Shown piece by piece: positions 8,193 to 15,675 of a stretch of 42,407 bases of DNA (its first letter is position 1; each line of letters opens with the position of its first letter). Origin of the DNA: an uncultured bacterium (lineage in GTDB: Bacteria > Verrucomicrobiota > Kiritimatiellia > RFP12 > CAIWXQ01); assembly GCA_903916675.1 (NCBI GenBank), contig CAIWXQ010000012.1, forward strand, positions 1-42,407, given 5' to 3'. A program made the position numbers and the translations under genes. The notes beneath the pieces were generated by a model that did no database searches, was not told the DNA's origin, and saw only the letters and a program-made list of their open reading frames with translations.

Positions 8193-9008
8193 TTGTCGAT
8201 GCTCGTGGCGTTTTGGGGAATCTCGCTTTTGTGGGCGCTCTCGGCGGAGTCTACGGCGAATGGCATCGCGATCGGAACGAACGGCGGCGTGTCGCAAGCG
8301 TCCGCCGCATGGCCCTTCGACGCCAAGGAAGCCGTCAAACGGCAGGATGAGGTGGCGAAGGCATTGGGTGTAAAGAAGGAGACGGAGATCGATTTGGGCA
8401 GAGTCGCGATGAAGTTTGTTCTGATCCCGGCCGGAAAGTTCAAGGAGAGTTCTGGAAAGGAAGTGAACATCACCAAGCCTTTCTATATGGGCGAGTGCCT
8501 GGTGACACAGGCCGAATTCGAGAAAATCATGGGGAAGAATCCGAGTAAGCACGTAGGAACCAATAACCCTGCCGATAATGTGAAGTGGGCCGACGCGAAT
8601 GAGTTCTGCAAGAAGAGCTCCGAGAAATCGAAGAAGCACATGGCAATCCCATTCGAAGCGCAATGGGAATACGCCTGCCGCGCGGGCACTGCAACGCGTT
8701 GCTATTGGGGCGATGACATGCAACTGTTGACCGACTATTGCTGGTGTGCAACAAACTCCGGCGACACAACCCATCCTGTCGGCCAGAAGAAACCCAATGC
8801 GTTTGGTCTCTATGATATGATGGGACAGGTTTATGTTTGGTGCTCCGATGGCGGCGCGGCGGCAGGCAGTCACCCACTTCGCGGCTTGACCTATGGTGTT
8901 AAGGCAGCCTTGTTCGATACCTCCTTGGGCATACGCCAGAGCGATGCTCAGATAACTGGGCGTCTTGCGGATCGCGTTGGTATGCGCGTGATGATGGAGA
9001 TCGATTGA
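8193..9008 (+). CDS. Formylglycine-generating-enzyme (SUMF1)-like protein, probably frameshifted at the 5' end
   Basis: The readable frame gives 271 residues from a TTG at 8193 (ATG at 8199). The FGE/SUMF1 domain fold is clear: MKFVLIPAGKF (about 74), MGECLVTQAEFEKIMGKNPS, NPADNVKWADANEFCKK, IPFEAQWEYACRAGTATRCY, PVGQKKPNAFGLYDMMGQVY. The last third is degenerate: GNVWEWCSD is QVYVWCSD, RGGSW is RGLTY, and the closing GFR is GMR. A sulfatase-modifying role is therefore doubtful. There is no ribosome binding site at 8193, whereas GGAGG at 8160-8164 sits correctly before ATG 8170 in another frame. Adding one T to the T6 run at 8189-8194 would join them into a 279-residue protein with a full signal peptide (MRMTSRIFLSMLVAFWGISL...). 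The next gene starts 14 bases downstream. Confidence 0.72.
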   Translation: MSMLVAFWGISLLWALSAESTANGIAIGTNGGVSQASAAWPFDAKEAVKRQDEVAKALGVKKETEIDLGRVAMKFVLIPAGKFKESSGKEVNITKPFYMGECLVTQAEFEKIMGKNPSKHVGTNNPADNVKWADANEFCKKSSEKSKKHMAIPFEAQWEYACRAGTATRCYWGDDMQLLTDYCWCATNSGDTTHPVGQKKPNAFGLYDMMGQVYVWCSDGGAAAGSHPLRGLTYGVKAALFDTSLGIRQSDAQITGRLADRVGMRVMMEID

Positions 9009-9022
9009 GGGGAAATGATCTG

Positions 9023-10240
9023 ATGAACACCATATGCTGTCGTCTTGCTCCGCTGTTAATGCTGGTCGCCGGTTGCACTGTCGCGCCCGACGGGACCATG
9101 CCACAAGACCGCCAACCGCAGTCGATCAACAAAGCGTCCGCCACGAATGACCAGACTGCCTCCGACGAGATCCTGCTGAAAGACTACCGGCCGCAGTCCA
9201 TCCACAAGGTGCCGGTCACCGATATCCAACGTAGCAAATACCCGATTATCGATGTGCATTCGCACCCCTACATCAGCCGCGAAATAAGGGCCACGACGCC
9301 GGATGGAATGGGCGATCCGGCGCGAGTCGAGGCCGCCATTCGAGACTGGATAAAAATCATGGACGATGTCGGCATTGAGAAGCAAATCATCCTGACCAGG
9401 GCGGTGGGCAATCAATTCGACACCTTGTGTGAGCAGTTTTCAAAGCATCCTGATCGATTCGAGGTGTGGTGCGGTTTTGACACCAACAACTTTGACCAGC
9501 CCGGTTATGGTCCGGCCGCGGTGGCCGAATTGGAGCGGTGCGTCCGGAAGGGCGCCAAAGGCGTGGGCGAGCTGGTTGACAAGGGCAGGGGATTTGGCGT
9601 GGGGAAGCGTGAAAGCATCGCCGGTGCGCAGGGCATGCATACCGACGATCCGCGCCTGGATCCGCTGTTTGAAAAATGCGCGGAGCTGAAATTGCCCGTC
9701 AACATTCATGTGGCCGATCCCATCTGGGTGTACGAGAAAATCGACACCAACAATGACGGCATGATGAACGCCCAGATCTATCGGATTGATAGTCGGAAGC
9801 CGGCTAAGGGGAAGGATGACACCGTGGGTTTCGATGGCATGATCGACATTCTGGAGCGCACCGCCAGGCGGCATCCACGCACCACCATTATCGCCTGTCA
9901 TCTCGCCAACCTGGGCCACGACTTGGATCGGCTTGGAAAACTGCTGGACCGCTGTCCCAACCTGTATGTGGACAATTCGGGGCGCTACGCGGAGATCGCC
10001 GCCACGCCGCGCGCGGCAATCCGATTCTTCCGAAAATATCAGGATCGCATCCTCTTTGGAACAGACATGGGGCCTTCCGCAAAGCATTATCGCACCCTGC
10101 TGCGAATACTGGAGACAGAGGATGAACACTTTTATGCGCCGATCTTCGATTATCACTGGGCATACTCTGGCTTCGGTCTGGACGACGCCATCCTTAAGAA
10201 GATCTATCGCGATAATGCGCTGCGAATACTGAAGCCGTAA
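9023..10240 (+). CDS. Lipoprotein amidohydrolase (amidohydrolase_2 family)
   Basis: A 405-residue exported TIM-barrel hydrolase. The N-terminus has a lipoprotein signal with lipobox LVAG-C at residue 19, so it is likely anchored to a membrane. The barrel starts at PIIDVHSHPY with the HxH metal site, and ends with HLANLGHDLDRLGKL, YVDNSGRYAEIAATPRAAI and ILFGTDMGPS, where the Asp is the usual catalytic/metal residue. The substrate cannot be read from sequence; relatives include metal-dependent decarboxylases and lactone or amide hydrolases. The ATG at 9023 was chosen for the signal peptide and the GAGGGGA upstream; an in-frame TTG at 9005 is less likely. Residues 30-65 contain a repeat (QPQSINKA, RPQSIHKV) that looks like a linker. 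Confidence 0.85.
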   Translation: MNTICCRLAPLLMLVAGCTVAPDGTMPQDRQPQSINKASATNDQTASDEILLKDYRPQSIHKVPVTDIQRSKYPIIDVHSHPYISREIRATTPDGMGDPARVEAAIRDWIKIMDDVGIEKQIILTRAVGNQFDTLCEQFSKHPDRFEVWCGFDTNNFDQPGYGPAAVAELERCVRKGAKGVGELVDKGRGFGVGKRESIAGAQGMHTDDPRLDPLFEKCAELKLPVNIHVADPIWVYEKIDTNNDGMMNAQIYRIDSRKPAKGKDDTVGFDGMIDILERTARRHPRTTIIACHLANLGHDLDRLGKLLDRCPNLYVDNSGRYAEIAATPRAAIRFFRKYQDRILFGTDMGPSAKHYRTLLRILETEDEHFYAPIFDYHWAYSGFGLDDAILKKIYRDNALRILKP

Positions 10241-10486
10241 TCCGCGATCTCGCGCCCCCTAACAGTCTTCTCCACACCCTTCGTCCATTTCCCGCGTTGG
10301 CGTGTCGCTGTGTGCTGGACATCTTCCATCGTTTTGGGCATGCTTCCCGCCACGAATGCGCGACTGCCTGCCGGTTTCTGCGGGCGTGCGCCCGCGGGGC
10401 AGGGGACACAAAATGATTTCTGATCGATCAGATTGCCGAACACCCAGCCGCAGAGCGTTGAAGCTCTGATCAATCAAAGGAGTCTG
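10241..10486 (+). promoter_or_regulatory. Gap with hairpin and a perfect 14-bp palindrome before the Gfo/Idh/MocA gene
   Basis: No gene is seen. The gap holds a short block (10258-10268 and 10279-10292) repeated on the far side of the next two genes, a GC hairpin GCGGGCG-TG-CGCCCGC (10380-10395), and the perfect palindrome TCTGATCGATCAGA (10419-10432), 55 bases before the dehydrogenase start. The palindrome is a candidate operator for a dimeric repressor; no regulator gene lies next to it. Confidence 0.4.
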
Positions 10487-11587
10487 ATGAAGCCGATTCG
10501 CGTGGGGATTATCGGACAGGGACGCAGCGGGCGGGACATCCACGGGGTCTACCTCGTTGTCGATCCGCGGTTCAAGATCGTGGCCGTGGCCGACGCGCTG
10601 GCGGACCGCTGCGCGCGGGCCGTGCAGGAATACGGCTGCGAGGCGCACGCGGACGCGTCTGAGTTGATCGCCCGCCGCGATCTCGACCTTGTCGTCAACT
10701 GTTCCTACAGCTATCAGCACGCGCCGCTCACGATCGAGGCCCTGCGCGCCGGTCACCACGTGCTGTGCGATAAGCCGTTCGCGCCGACGGTCCGCGACGT
10801 GGACCGGATGATCGCCGCCGCCAGGCGCGCCGGCAAGGTGCTCGCGGTGTTCCAGCAATCGCGCTATTGCCCGTACTTCGTCGAACTCCAGCGCGTGATC
10901 CGCTCCGGAGTCCTCGGCCGCATCGTGCAGATCTCGGTCGCCTTCAGCGGGTTCTCCCGCCGTTGGGACTGGCAGACGCTCCGGGAGTTCCGCGGCGGCA
11001 ATCTGCTCAACACCGGGCCGCATCCGCTCGACCAAGCGCTCAAGCTCTTCGGCGACGGCATGCCCGACGTGTGGTGCCGCATGGACCGTACGCAGGAGGG
11101 GACCTGGGGCAACGCCGAGAACCACGTCAAGATCATGCTCAGCGGCAAGGGACATCCGACGATCGACCTGGAGATCTCCTCCTGCTGCGCCTACCCCCCG
11201 AGCCTCTACCGGGTGTACGGCACGCGCGGCGGGCTGACCGCGACCTCCAACACCGTCGAGTGGCGCTGGTTCAAGCCGTCCGCCGCCCCGCGGCAGCGCC
11301 TGATCCGTGCCCCGCTCGCGAAGCCCGACGGCACGCCCGCCTACTGTGGCGAGACGCTTCCCTGGCAGACCGGCAAATGGCCCGCAGACGCCGCGACCGC
11401 TCCGGCCAAAACGGGCTACGTTCCGGGCGCGCCGGGCGCAGACACGACCGGCAGCCTCTACAGCATGCTGTACCGCACGCTCACGCGCGGGACGCCGCTG
11501 GAGATCACCCCCGAGCAGGTGCGCCGGCAGATCGCCGTCATCGAAGCCTGCCAGCGCCAGAACCCCGCAATCTACCCGCGCAGCTGA
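10487..11587 (+). CDS. Gfo/Idh/MocA-family NAD(P)-dependent dehydrogenase
   Basis: A 366-residue cytoplasmic oxidoreductase. The Rossmann start KPIRVGIIGQGRSGRDIHGV carries the GxGxxG-type dinucleotide loop, and the family motif EKP appears as CDKPFAPT near residue 95. The C-terminal half has NTGPHPLDQALKLFG, with the His that serves in catalysis in this family. No Tat or Sec signal is present, unlike many secreted planctomycete members. The ATG at 10487 has AAAGGAG at ideal spacing. The likely substrates are sugars or sugar-like polyols, but the sequence does not decide. A perfect palindrome lies 55 bases upstream. Its last 54 bases (11538-11591, including the stop) are duplicated at 13876-13929. 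Confidence 0.9.
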   Translation: MKPIRVGIIGQGRSGRDIHGVYLVVDPRFKIVAVADALADRCARAVQEYGCEAHADASELIARRDLDLVVNCSYSYQHAPLTIEALRAGHHVLCDKPFAPTVRDVDRMIAAARRAGKVLAVFQQSRYCPYFVELQRVIRSGVLGRIVQISVAFSGFSRRWDWQTLREFRGGNLLNTGPHPLDQALKLFGDGMPDVWCRMDRTQEGTWGNAENHVKIMLSGKGHPTIDLEISSCCAYPPSLYRVYGTRGGLTATSNTVEWRWFKPSAAPRQRLIRAPLAKPDGTPAYCGETLPWQTGKWPADAATAPAKTGYVPGAPGADTTGSLYSMLYRTLTRGTPLEITPEQVRRQIAVIEACQRQNPAIYPRS

Positions 11588-11591
11588 CGCG
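11538..11591 (+). repeat. Direct repeat copy 1 (3' end of the dehydrogenase gene)
   Basis: These 54 bases include the last codons and stop of the dehydrogenase gene and recur at 13876-13929 with one difference (A at 11569, G at 13907). Confidence 0.9.
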
Positions 11592-11603
11592 GTCGGCGCC
11601 GGC

Positions 11604-13754
11604 ATGAAAACACCCCCCCCTTCCTTGCGCCACCGGTTCAGCAAGGACGTCTCGCTCGTCGGCTGGCGTACGCCGTCCGGGCCGGAGGCTGGCTCCTGCG
11701 AGCCGTCCGGTGCGCAGCGGCCGCTGTTCGACTGGCTCGTGCGATTGGCTCGCGAGAACGAGCGCCGACACGCGCAACGGCTGGCGAAACTGCACACGCG
11801 CGCCGGCGTGCTGCGTTATGCGACCCGCCTGCGGACCCTTCTTCGCCGCACACAGGGGGTCGAAGCCTGGCCTGCACGCACGCCGCTGCGCCCGCGTGTG
11901 ACGCCTGCCTTCCGCGGCGATGGTTTCTGTGTCGAGCACATCGTGCTGGAGTCACGCCCGGATTTCTTCGTCACAGCCAACCTCTATCTGCCGGTCGTCG
12001 CCTTGCCGCCGTTTCCGGCTGTGTTGTTTTGCTGCGGCCACAGCTTCGAGGCCAAAGCCTTCCCTCCCTACCAGCGCATGGTAGCCTCCTTGGCACAACT
12101 GGGCTTTGCGGTGCTGATCTTCGATCCTCCGGGGCAGGGCGAGCGGGACGAGTACGTGGACCGGAAAAGCGGGCAGCGCACGGTCTCACGCGCCTGCCGT
12201 GCGCACGGCGCTGCCGGGCTTCCAGCCTACCTGCTCGGCCGCAACTTCGGCGCCCACCGTCTCTGGGACGCGATCCGGTGCGTCGACTATTTGCAACTCC
12301 GGCCGGACATCGACAGCCGGCGCGTCGGCGCGACCGGAAGCTCCGGCGGTGGATGGGAAGCGCTCTGGCTGGCGGCGCTCGACCCGCGCATCCGCGCCGT
12401 GCATGCCAACTGTGCTTTCTCCACGTTCCGGCGGCGGATCGAAAACCGCGCCGTCGATGCCGAGCCCGATCCCGAGCAGGATCCCTTCGGCCTCCTTTCG
12501 CAGGGAATCGAAGCCTCCGATCTTCTCCTCGCCTGCGCGCCGCGGCCGGTTTCGCTCAGTGGCACGACTCGTGACATCTTTCCGCTCGACGGCCTGCGCA
12601 CCGGCTATCGCGAGGCACGGCAGGTCTTGCGGCGCATCGGACTGGCGAAGCATCTGGCGCTGACCGTGGCCAAGGGCGGGCACTGCCTGACGCCAGCCGC
12701 GCGCTCGCAGACCTATCGCTGGATGTGCCGCTGCCTGCAAAACACGGAACTGCCGCTTCATCATGACCCCGCCCAGTCGATCGCGCCGGAGCCAGCCACC
12801 TGGTGCACGAAGACCGGCATCGTCCTGACATCGCTGGGCGGCAAGAGCACCGCCGAATACAATGCCGTTGAATCGTGCCGTCTCGCGCGAACACGGCCGC
12901 AGCTGACGCCGGCTGCCTGGCGCAAGCTCCTGACCACCCTGCTGGATGTGCCAGCTTGCGCGCCACACGCCCTCGTCCGTAGTGCCTGTGCGGCGTCCGG
13001 CGGCACGGCCGTGCAGTTGCTCGAATTCCATGCGCCGGGCCGTCCGGTCGTGACAGCACGCCTGTGGCGGCCATCCGGCCGCGGCCGTTATCCAGCCATT
13101 CTGGTGGCGCGCGCCAAGCCGGCTGACTTCGCGTGGCGGACCGATCCCTTCTGCCGCGAGCTCGCTGCCGCCGGCATCGCCGCGCTCGACTTGGACGCTG
13201 CAGGCTTGGAGCCGTTGCACGAGGTTTGGCTCGATTATGTTCCACTGGTCGAGGCCCAGCTGACCTACGACGCGCTTTTGCTGGGAAAATCGCTGGCCGG
13301 CCTGCGTACGGCGGACATCCTGCTGGCCGCCGCCTGGCTGTGCCGGGATTCAGCCGTGTGCGCCAATCGTCTGGCCGTGTATGGCCGCGGCTCAGCCGCA
13401 CTTCCTGCGCTCTTCGCGGCGATCCTCGACCCGCGCATTCGCCGTGTGGTGGAGGATGCGCCACCGGCCAACCTCGCTTCGCTGGCCGAGAACCGTGAAT
13501 ATGCCTGGACCGAGGCCGTGATTGTGCCGGGCCTCCTGCAGCATGGCGACCTGCCTGATCTTCGCGCCGCGCTCGCCCCCCGACGCATCCGAGTCGTGTC
13601 GCCCCGCGATCATCTCAACCGCCCCCAGACAGCAGCGGCATTCCGCGCCGGTGGAGTCACGGGGAGACAGGCCTCTCATGTCTCTAGTGCGGCTGGCCCC
13701 GCCGTTGTCACAGGCGCGGATGTGGCGGCATTTCTGCTCGATGCCGAAGACTGA
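11604..13754 (+). CDS. Tandem alpha/beta hydrolase (acetyl-xylan-esterase / prolyl-oligopeptidase-like)
   Basis: A 716-residue protein with two alpha/beta-hydrolase halves. In the first (about 90-395) the nucleophile elbow is GSSGGGWEAL, the oxyanion region PAVLFCCGHS and GFAVLIFDPPGQGERDEY, and the probable acid and base are the Asp in DIFPLDG and the His in GGHCL. The second half (about 430-710) repeats the fold (YPAILVARAKPADF, GIAALDLDAAGLE) but the elbow is YGRGSAALPAL and no matching His motif is obvious, so it may be inactive. There is no signal peptide; the N-terminus is basic. It starts 16 bases after the dehydrogenase stop and is surely in the same operon, which suggests deacylation of a sugar derivative whose sugar is then oxidised. 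The substrate is inference. The start at 11604 is the first ATG after the dehydrogenase; the ORF is open further upstream in an overlapping frame. Confidence 0.8.
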   Translation: MKTPPPSLRHRFSKDVSLVGWRTPSGPEAGSCEPSGAQRPLFDWLVRLARENERRHAQRLAKLHTRAGVLRYATRLRTLLRRTQGVEAWPARTPLRPRVTPAFRGDGFCVEHIVLESRPDFFVTANLYLPVVALPPFPAVLFCCGHSFEAKAFPPYQRMVASLAQLGFAVLIFDPPGQGERDEYVDRKSGQRTVSRACRAHGAAGLPAYLLGRNFGAHRLWDAIRCVDYLQLRPDIDSRRVGATGSSGGGWEALWLAALDPRIRAVHANCAFSTFRRRIENRAVDAEPDPEQDPFGLLSQGIEASDLLLACAPRPVSLSGTTRDIFPLDGLRTGYREARQVLRRIGLAKHLALTVAKGGHCLTPAARSQTYRWMCRCLQNTELPLHHDPAQSIAPEPATWCTKTGIVLTSLGGKSTAEYNAVESCRLARTRPQLTPAAWRKLLTTLLDVPACAPHALVRSACAASGGTAVQLLEFHAPGRPVVTARLWRPSGRGRYPAILVARAKPADFAWRTDPFCRELAAAGIAALDLDAAGLEPLHEVWLDYVPLVEAQLTYDALLLGKSLAGLRTADILLAAAWLCRDSAVCANRLAVYGRGSAALPALFAAILDPRIRRVVEDAPPANLASLAENREYAWTEAVIVPGLLQHGDLPDLRAALAPRRIRVVSPRDHLNRPQTAAAFRAGGVTGRQASHVSSAAGPAVVTGADVAAFLLDAED

Positions 13755-14219
13755 ACGCCAGGGGACGCTTCCGATCCAGCCCTCCCCGGCACGAGACGCT
13801 CGCGACAAACGCACGCGGCATCGGGGTCAGGTCACAATACAAACCAATTTTGTTTTGACTGCCTGCCGTGCCACTTCATCGAAGCCTGCCAGCGCCAGAA
13901 CCCCGCGATCTACCCGCGCAGCTGACGCGCGCCGCCTGCCCACTCGTAATTCTCTCCCCCGTCCCCTGTAACCGCGGCCTCCAGCCGCGGGGTAGGGCGT
14001 CGAGTCCTTTCGCCGCCGCTCTCCCTCTCCGCCTTCTGCCCTCCGACCTCCAACTCTTGATCTTAATCGTAATCTCAATCTTCCCCCACAGCCCGCCGCC
14101 CGGCTGCCTAACAGTCTAATAGCCTACAGCCTAACAGCCTCTTTCCCCACTCCGTCCCCCAATCCACTTCGTCCATTTCCTCCCTCGCCGCTCGACAGCC
14201 TGACTGGCCCCCCGTCCGA
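13755..14219 (+). other. 465-bp gap with gene remnant, REP-like palindrome and flank repeat
   Basis: No intact gene. In order: GGGGTCAGGTC (13823-13833), which also occurs at 15607-15617, leading into the imperfect palindrome GTCACAAT-ACAAA-CCAAT-TTTGT-TTTGAC; the 54-bp copy of the dehydrogenase end (13876-13929); a hairpin with arms CCGCGGC/GCCGCGG near 13974-13992; and the CCTAACAGTCT (14107-14117) and CTTCGTCCATTTCC (14167-14180) words also found at 10258-10292. It looks like accumulated remnants. Confidence 0.6.
13876..13929 (+). repeat. Direct repeat copy 2 (orphan 3' end of a Gfo/Idh/MocA gene)
   Basis: Fifty-three of 54 bases match the end of the dehydrogenase gene at 11538-11591, including its stop codon (TGA at 13923-13925), but no coding sequence precedes it. 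It is the tail of a lost second copy or the product of a short duplication. Confidence 0.85.
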
Positions 14220-15236
14220 TCAGATGCCGCCCAGTGTCACGTTAGTCGCAAGGTCGGGGGACTGGAGGAGAAAATCCGCGGCCCTGGATCGGGCCGTGCC
14301 GAAATCTGGCGACGACTGAATCTTCGAGAAAAGGGTGTGTCCGAAGAGGAAGTTACGGGCAAAGTAGGGCGCAAGGATCTTGATCCTGCCCAGTGTATGT
14401 CTGGCAGGAAAATCTTCGGCAATGTAGTCGCACAGGCGGTTCCACACGGCTAAATAATCCACCGTGAGTTCAGGATGCTGCCACTTCGCAAAAAACCACG
14501 GCCGGGCAGCAACCATGCGACCGATCATCAGCCCGGCGGTGGGTGCCAGTTGGGCGGAATGATCGCAAACAAAATCGCGGCCGAGGATATCGCCGTTGGC
14601 AATGATCGGAAGACGGGTTTCGGCCGCGAGTTCAGCATAGAGGGCGTGTCGCGCAGATCGCTTGAGTTTCTCCTCGGAATAACGCGGGTGGATGGTCAGC
14701 GCATCTACGCCCTCGTCTTCCAGCAGGTGCAGCCGGTCATGCAGTTTTGTGCGCCAGTCCGGCGTTTGACGGCCGAGGCGGGTCTTGACCAGCAGGGGGC
14801 CCGGAAAATCACGCCGCAGCACGCGGACAATGTCACGCAGGCGGCCGGCATCCTCGAACAGGTCAGCTCCACCGCGCTGTCGCCGGATGCTGGGGGCGGG
14901 GCAGGCGATGTTGAGATCAATTCCATCGGGACGAAGCACAGAGAGGCGATCCAGAGTCTCGGAGAGACGCTCGACGTCCGTGACAAGAAGCTGATAGATC
15001 ACCTTGCCTTCCTGTGGGCGACGTTTGAGCCAGGGCGATTCGAGGGTGTTTTCGTTCAGGATCATCTTGGCGGAAAGCATTTCGGTCCAGAGCGCGCCCG
15101 TGCCGCCATAGTCGGCCAGCAGGCGGCGAAAGGCGCTGTGGGTAATACCGGCCATGGGAGCGCAAAAAAGCGGTGGCGCGAAGAGTACGCCCCGCAGGAT
15201 CAATGGCGCGTGTGAACAGGATAGGGTGGCTGTCAT
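14220..15236 (-). CDS. tRNA-dihydrouridine synthase (Dus family), divergent
   Basis: A 338-residue FMN enzyme that reduces uridines in tRNA D-loops. Family features are APPLFCAPMAGITHSAFRRLL at the N-terminus (split: FMN-binding strand), the catalytic-Cys motif IDLNIACPAPSIRRQRGG near residue 107, LLVKTRLG near 148, DALTIHPRYSEEK near 178 (usually HxRT/HGR) and IIANGDI near 211. The HPRYSEEKLKRSAR segment and the long C-terminus differ from DusA/B/C, so I do not assign a subclass. It stands alone; the gene to the right is a fragment in opposite orientation. The ATG at 15236 has AGGA only two bases away, so initiation may be weak. Confidence 0.82.
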   Translation of the reverse strand: MTATLSCSHAPLILRGVLFAPPLFCAPMAGITHSAFRRLLADYGGTGALWTEMLSAKMILNENTLESPWLKRRPQEGKVIYQLLVTDVERLSETLDRLSVLRPDGIDLNIACPAPSIRRQRGGADLFEDAGRLRDIVRVLRRDFPGPLLVKTRLGRQTPDWRTKLHDRLHLLEDEGVDALTIHPRYSEEKLKRSARHALYAELAAETRLPIIANGDILGRDFVCDHSAQLAPTAGLMIGRMVAARPWFFAKWQHPELTVDYLAVWNRLCDYIAEDFPARHTLGRIKILAPYFARNFLFGHTLFSKIQSSPDFGTARSRAADFLLQSPDLATNVTLGGI

Positions 15237-15376
15237 TTCCTGGTGGCAGTCTGTTCTGCGGCCTGCGTCTTGTCAACCCGGAGAACAGCGAGTAGAAATG
15301 GCACTCCGCTCTGTCCGCCCTTCAGTAAACATCAGTGTTCGATATTCTGCGGTTCCTTCGTCCCTGCCCACCGCCC

Positions 15377-15571
15377 AACCGGGTGGTCTGTTTCCAGACC
15401 GCGTCAGCGGGACGGGTCTACCGGTTGTTGTACGCGACCAACCTGGTCAGCGGCGTATGGACGAACCTGCCGGGTGCGACCTGGACCCCGGGTCTGGATG
15501 GGCAGATGTCGCTCAACGACACCAATGCGGTGGCAGCGCGGTTCTATCGCGTCCAGGTGCAGACGCCGTAG
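15377..15571 (+). pseudogene. Orphan C-terminal fragment of a large secreted protein
   Basis: About 65 codons in one frame encode ASAGRVYRLLYATNLVSG, VWTNLPGATW and NAVAARFYRVQVQTP before a stop. This is the same type of terminal beta-domain seen at the end of the BNR protein at 6489-8096 (KVYTIDYSTNL ... FFKVRVQP). No start, signal peptide or N-terminal domain is present and the dihydrouridine synthase gene ends close by on the other strand, so it is the remnant of a deleted gene. Confidence 0.7.
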
Positions 15572-15606
15572 GCGGAACAGAAATAGTACCGGGCCTTTCG
15601 GCGCAT

Positions 15607-15617
15607 GGGGTCAGGTC
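15607..15617 (+). repeat. GGGGTCAGGTC word, second copy
   Basis: The same 11 bases occur at 13823-13833. The word resembles ends seen beside REP-associated Y1 transposase genes, though no such gene is in this window. Confidence 0.35.
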
Positions 15618-15675
15618 TGCCGCCAATAGCCGTTCCCAACTGCTCAGGCGCGAACCGGGCCCCATCACTGATGCC

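Noticed and set aside
13522-13971. Plus-strand ORF running from the hydrolase gene into the gap
   Set aside because: It overlaps the real hydrolase frame and then reads the duplicated dehydrogenase tail in the wrong frame.
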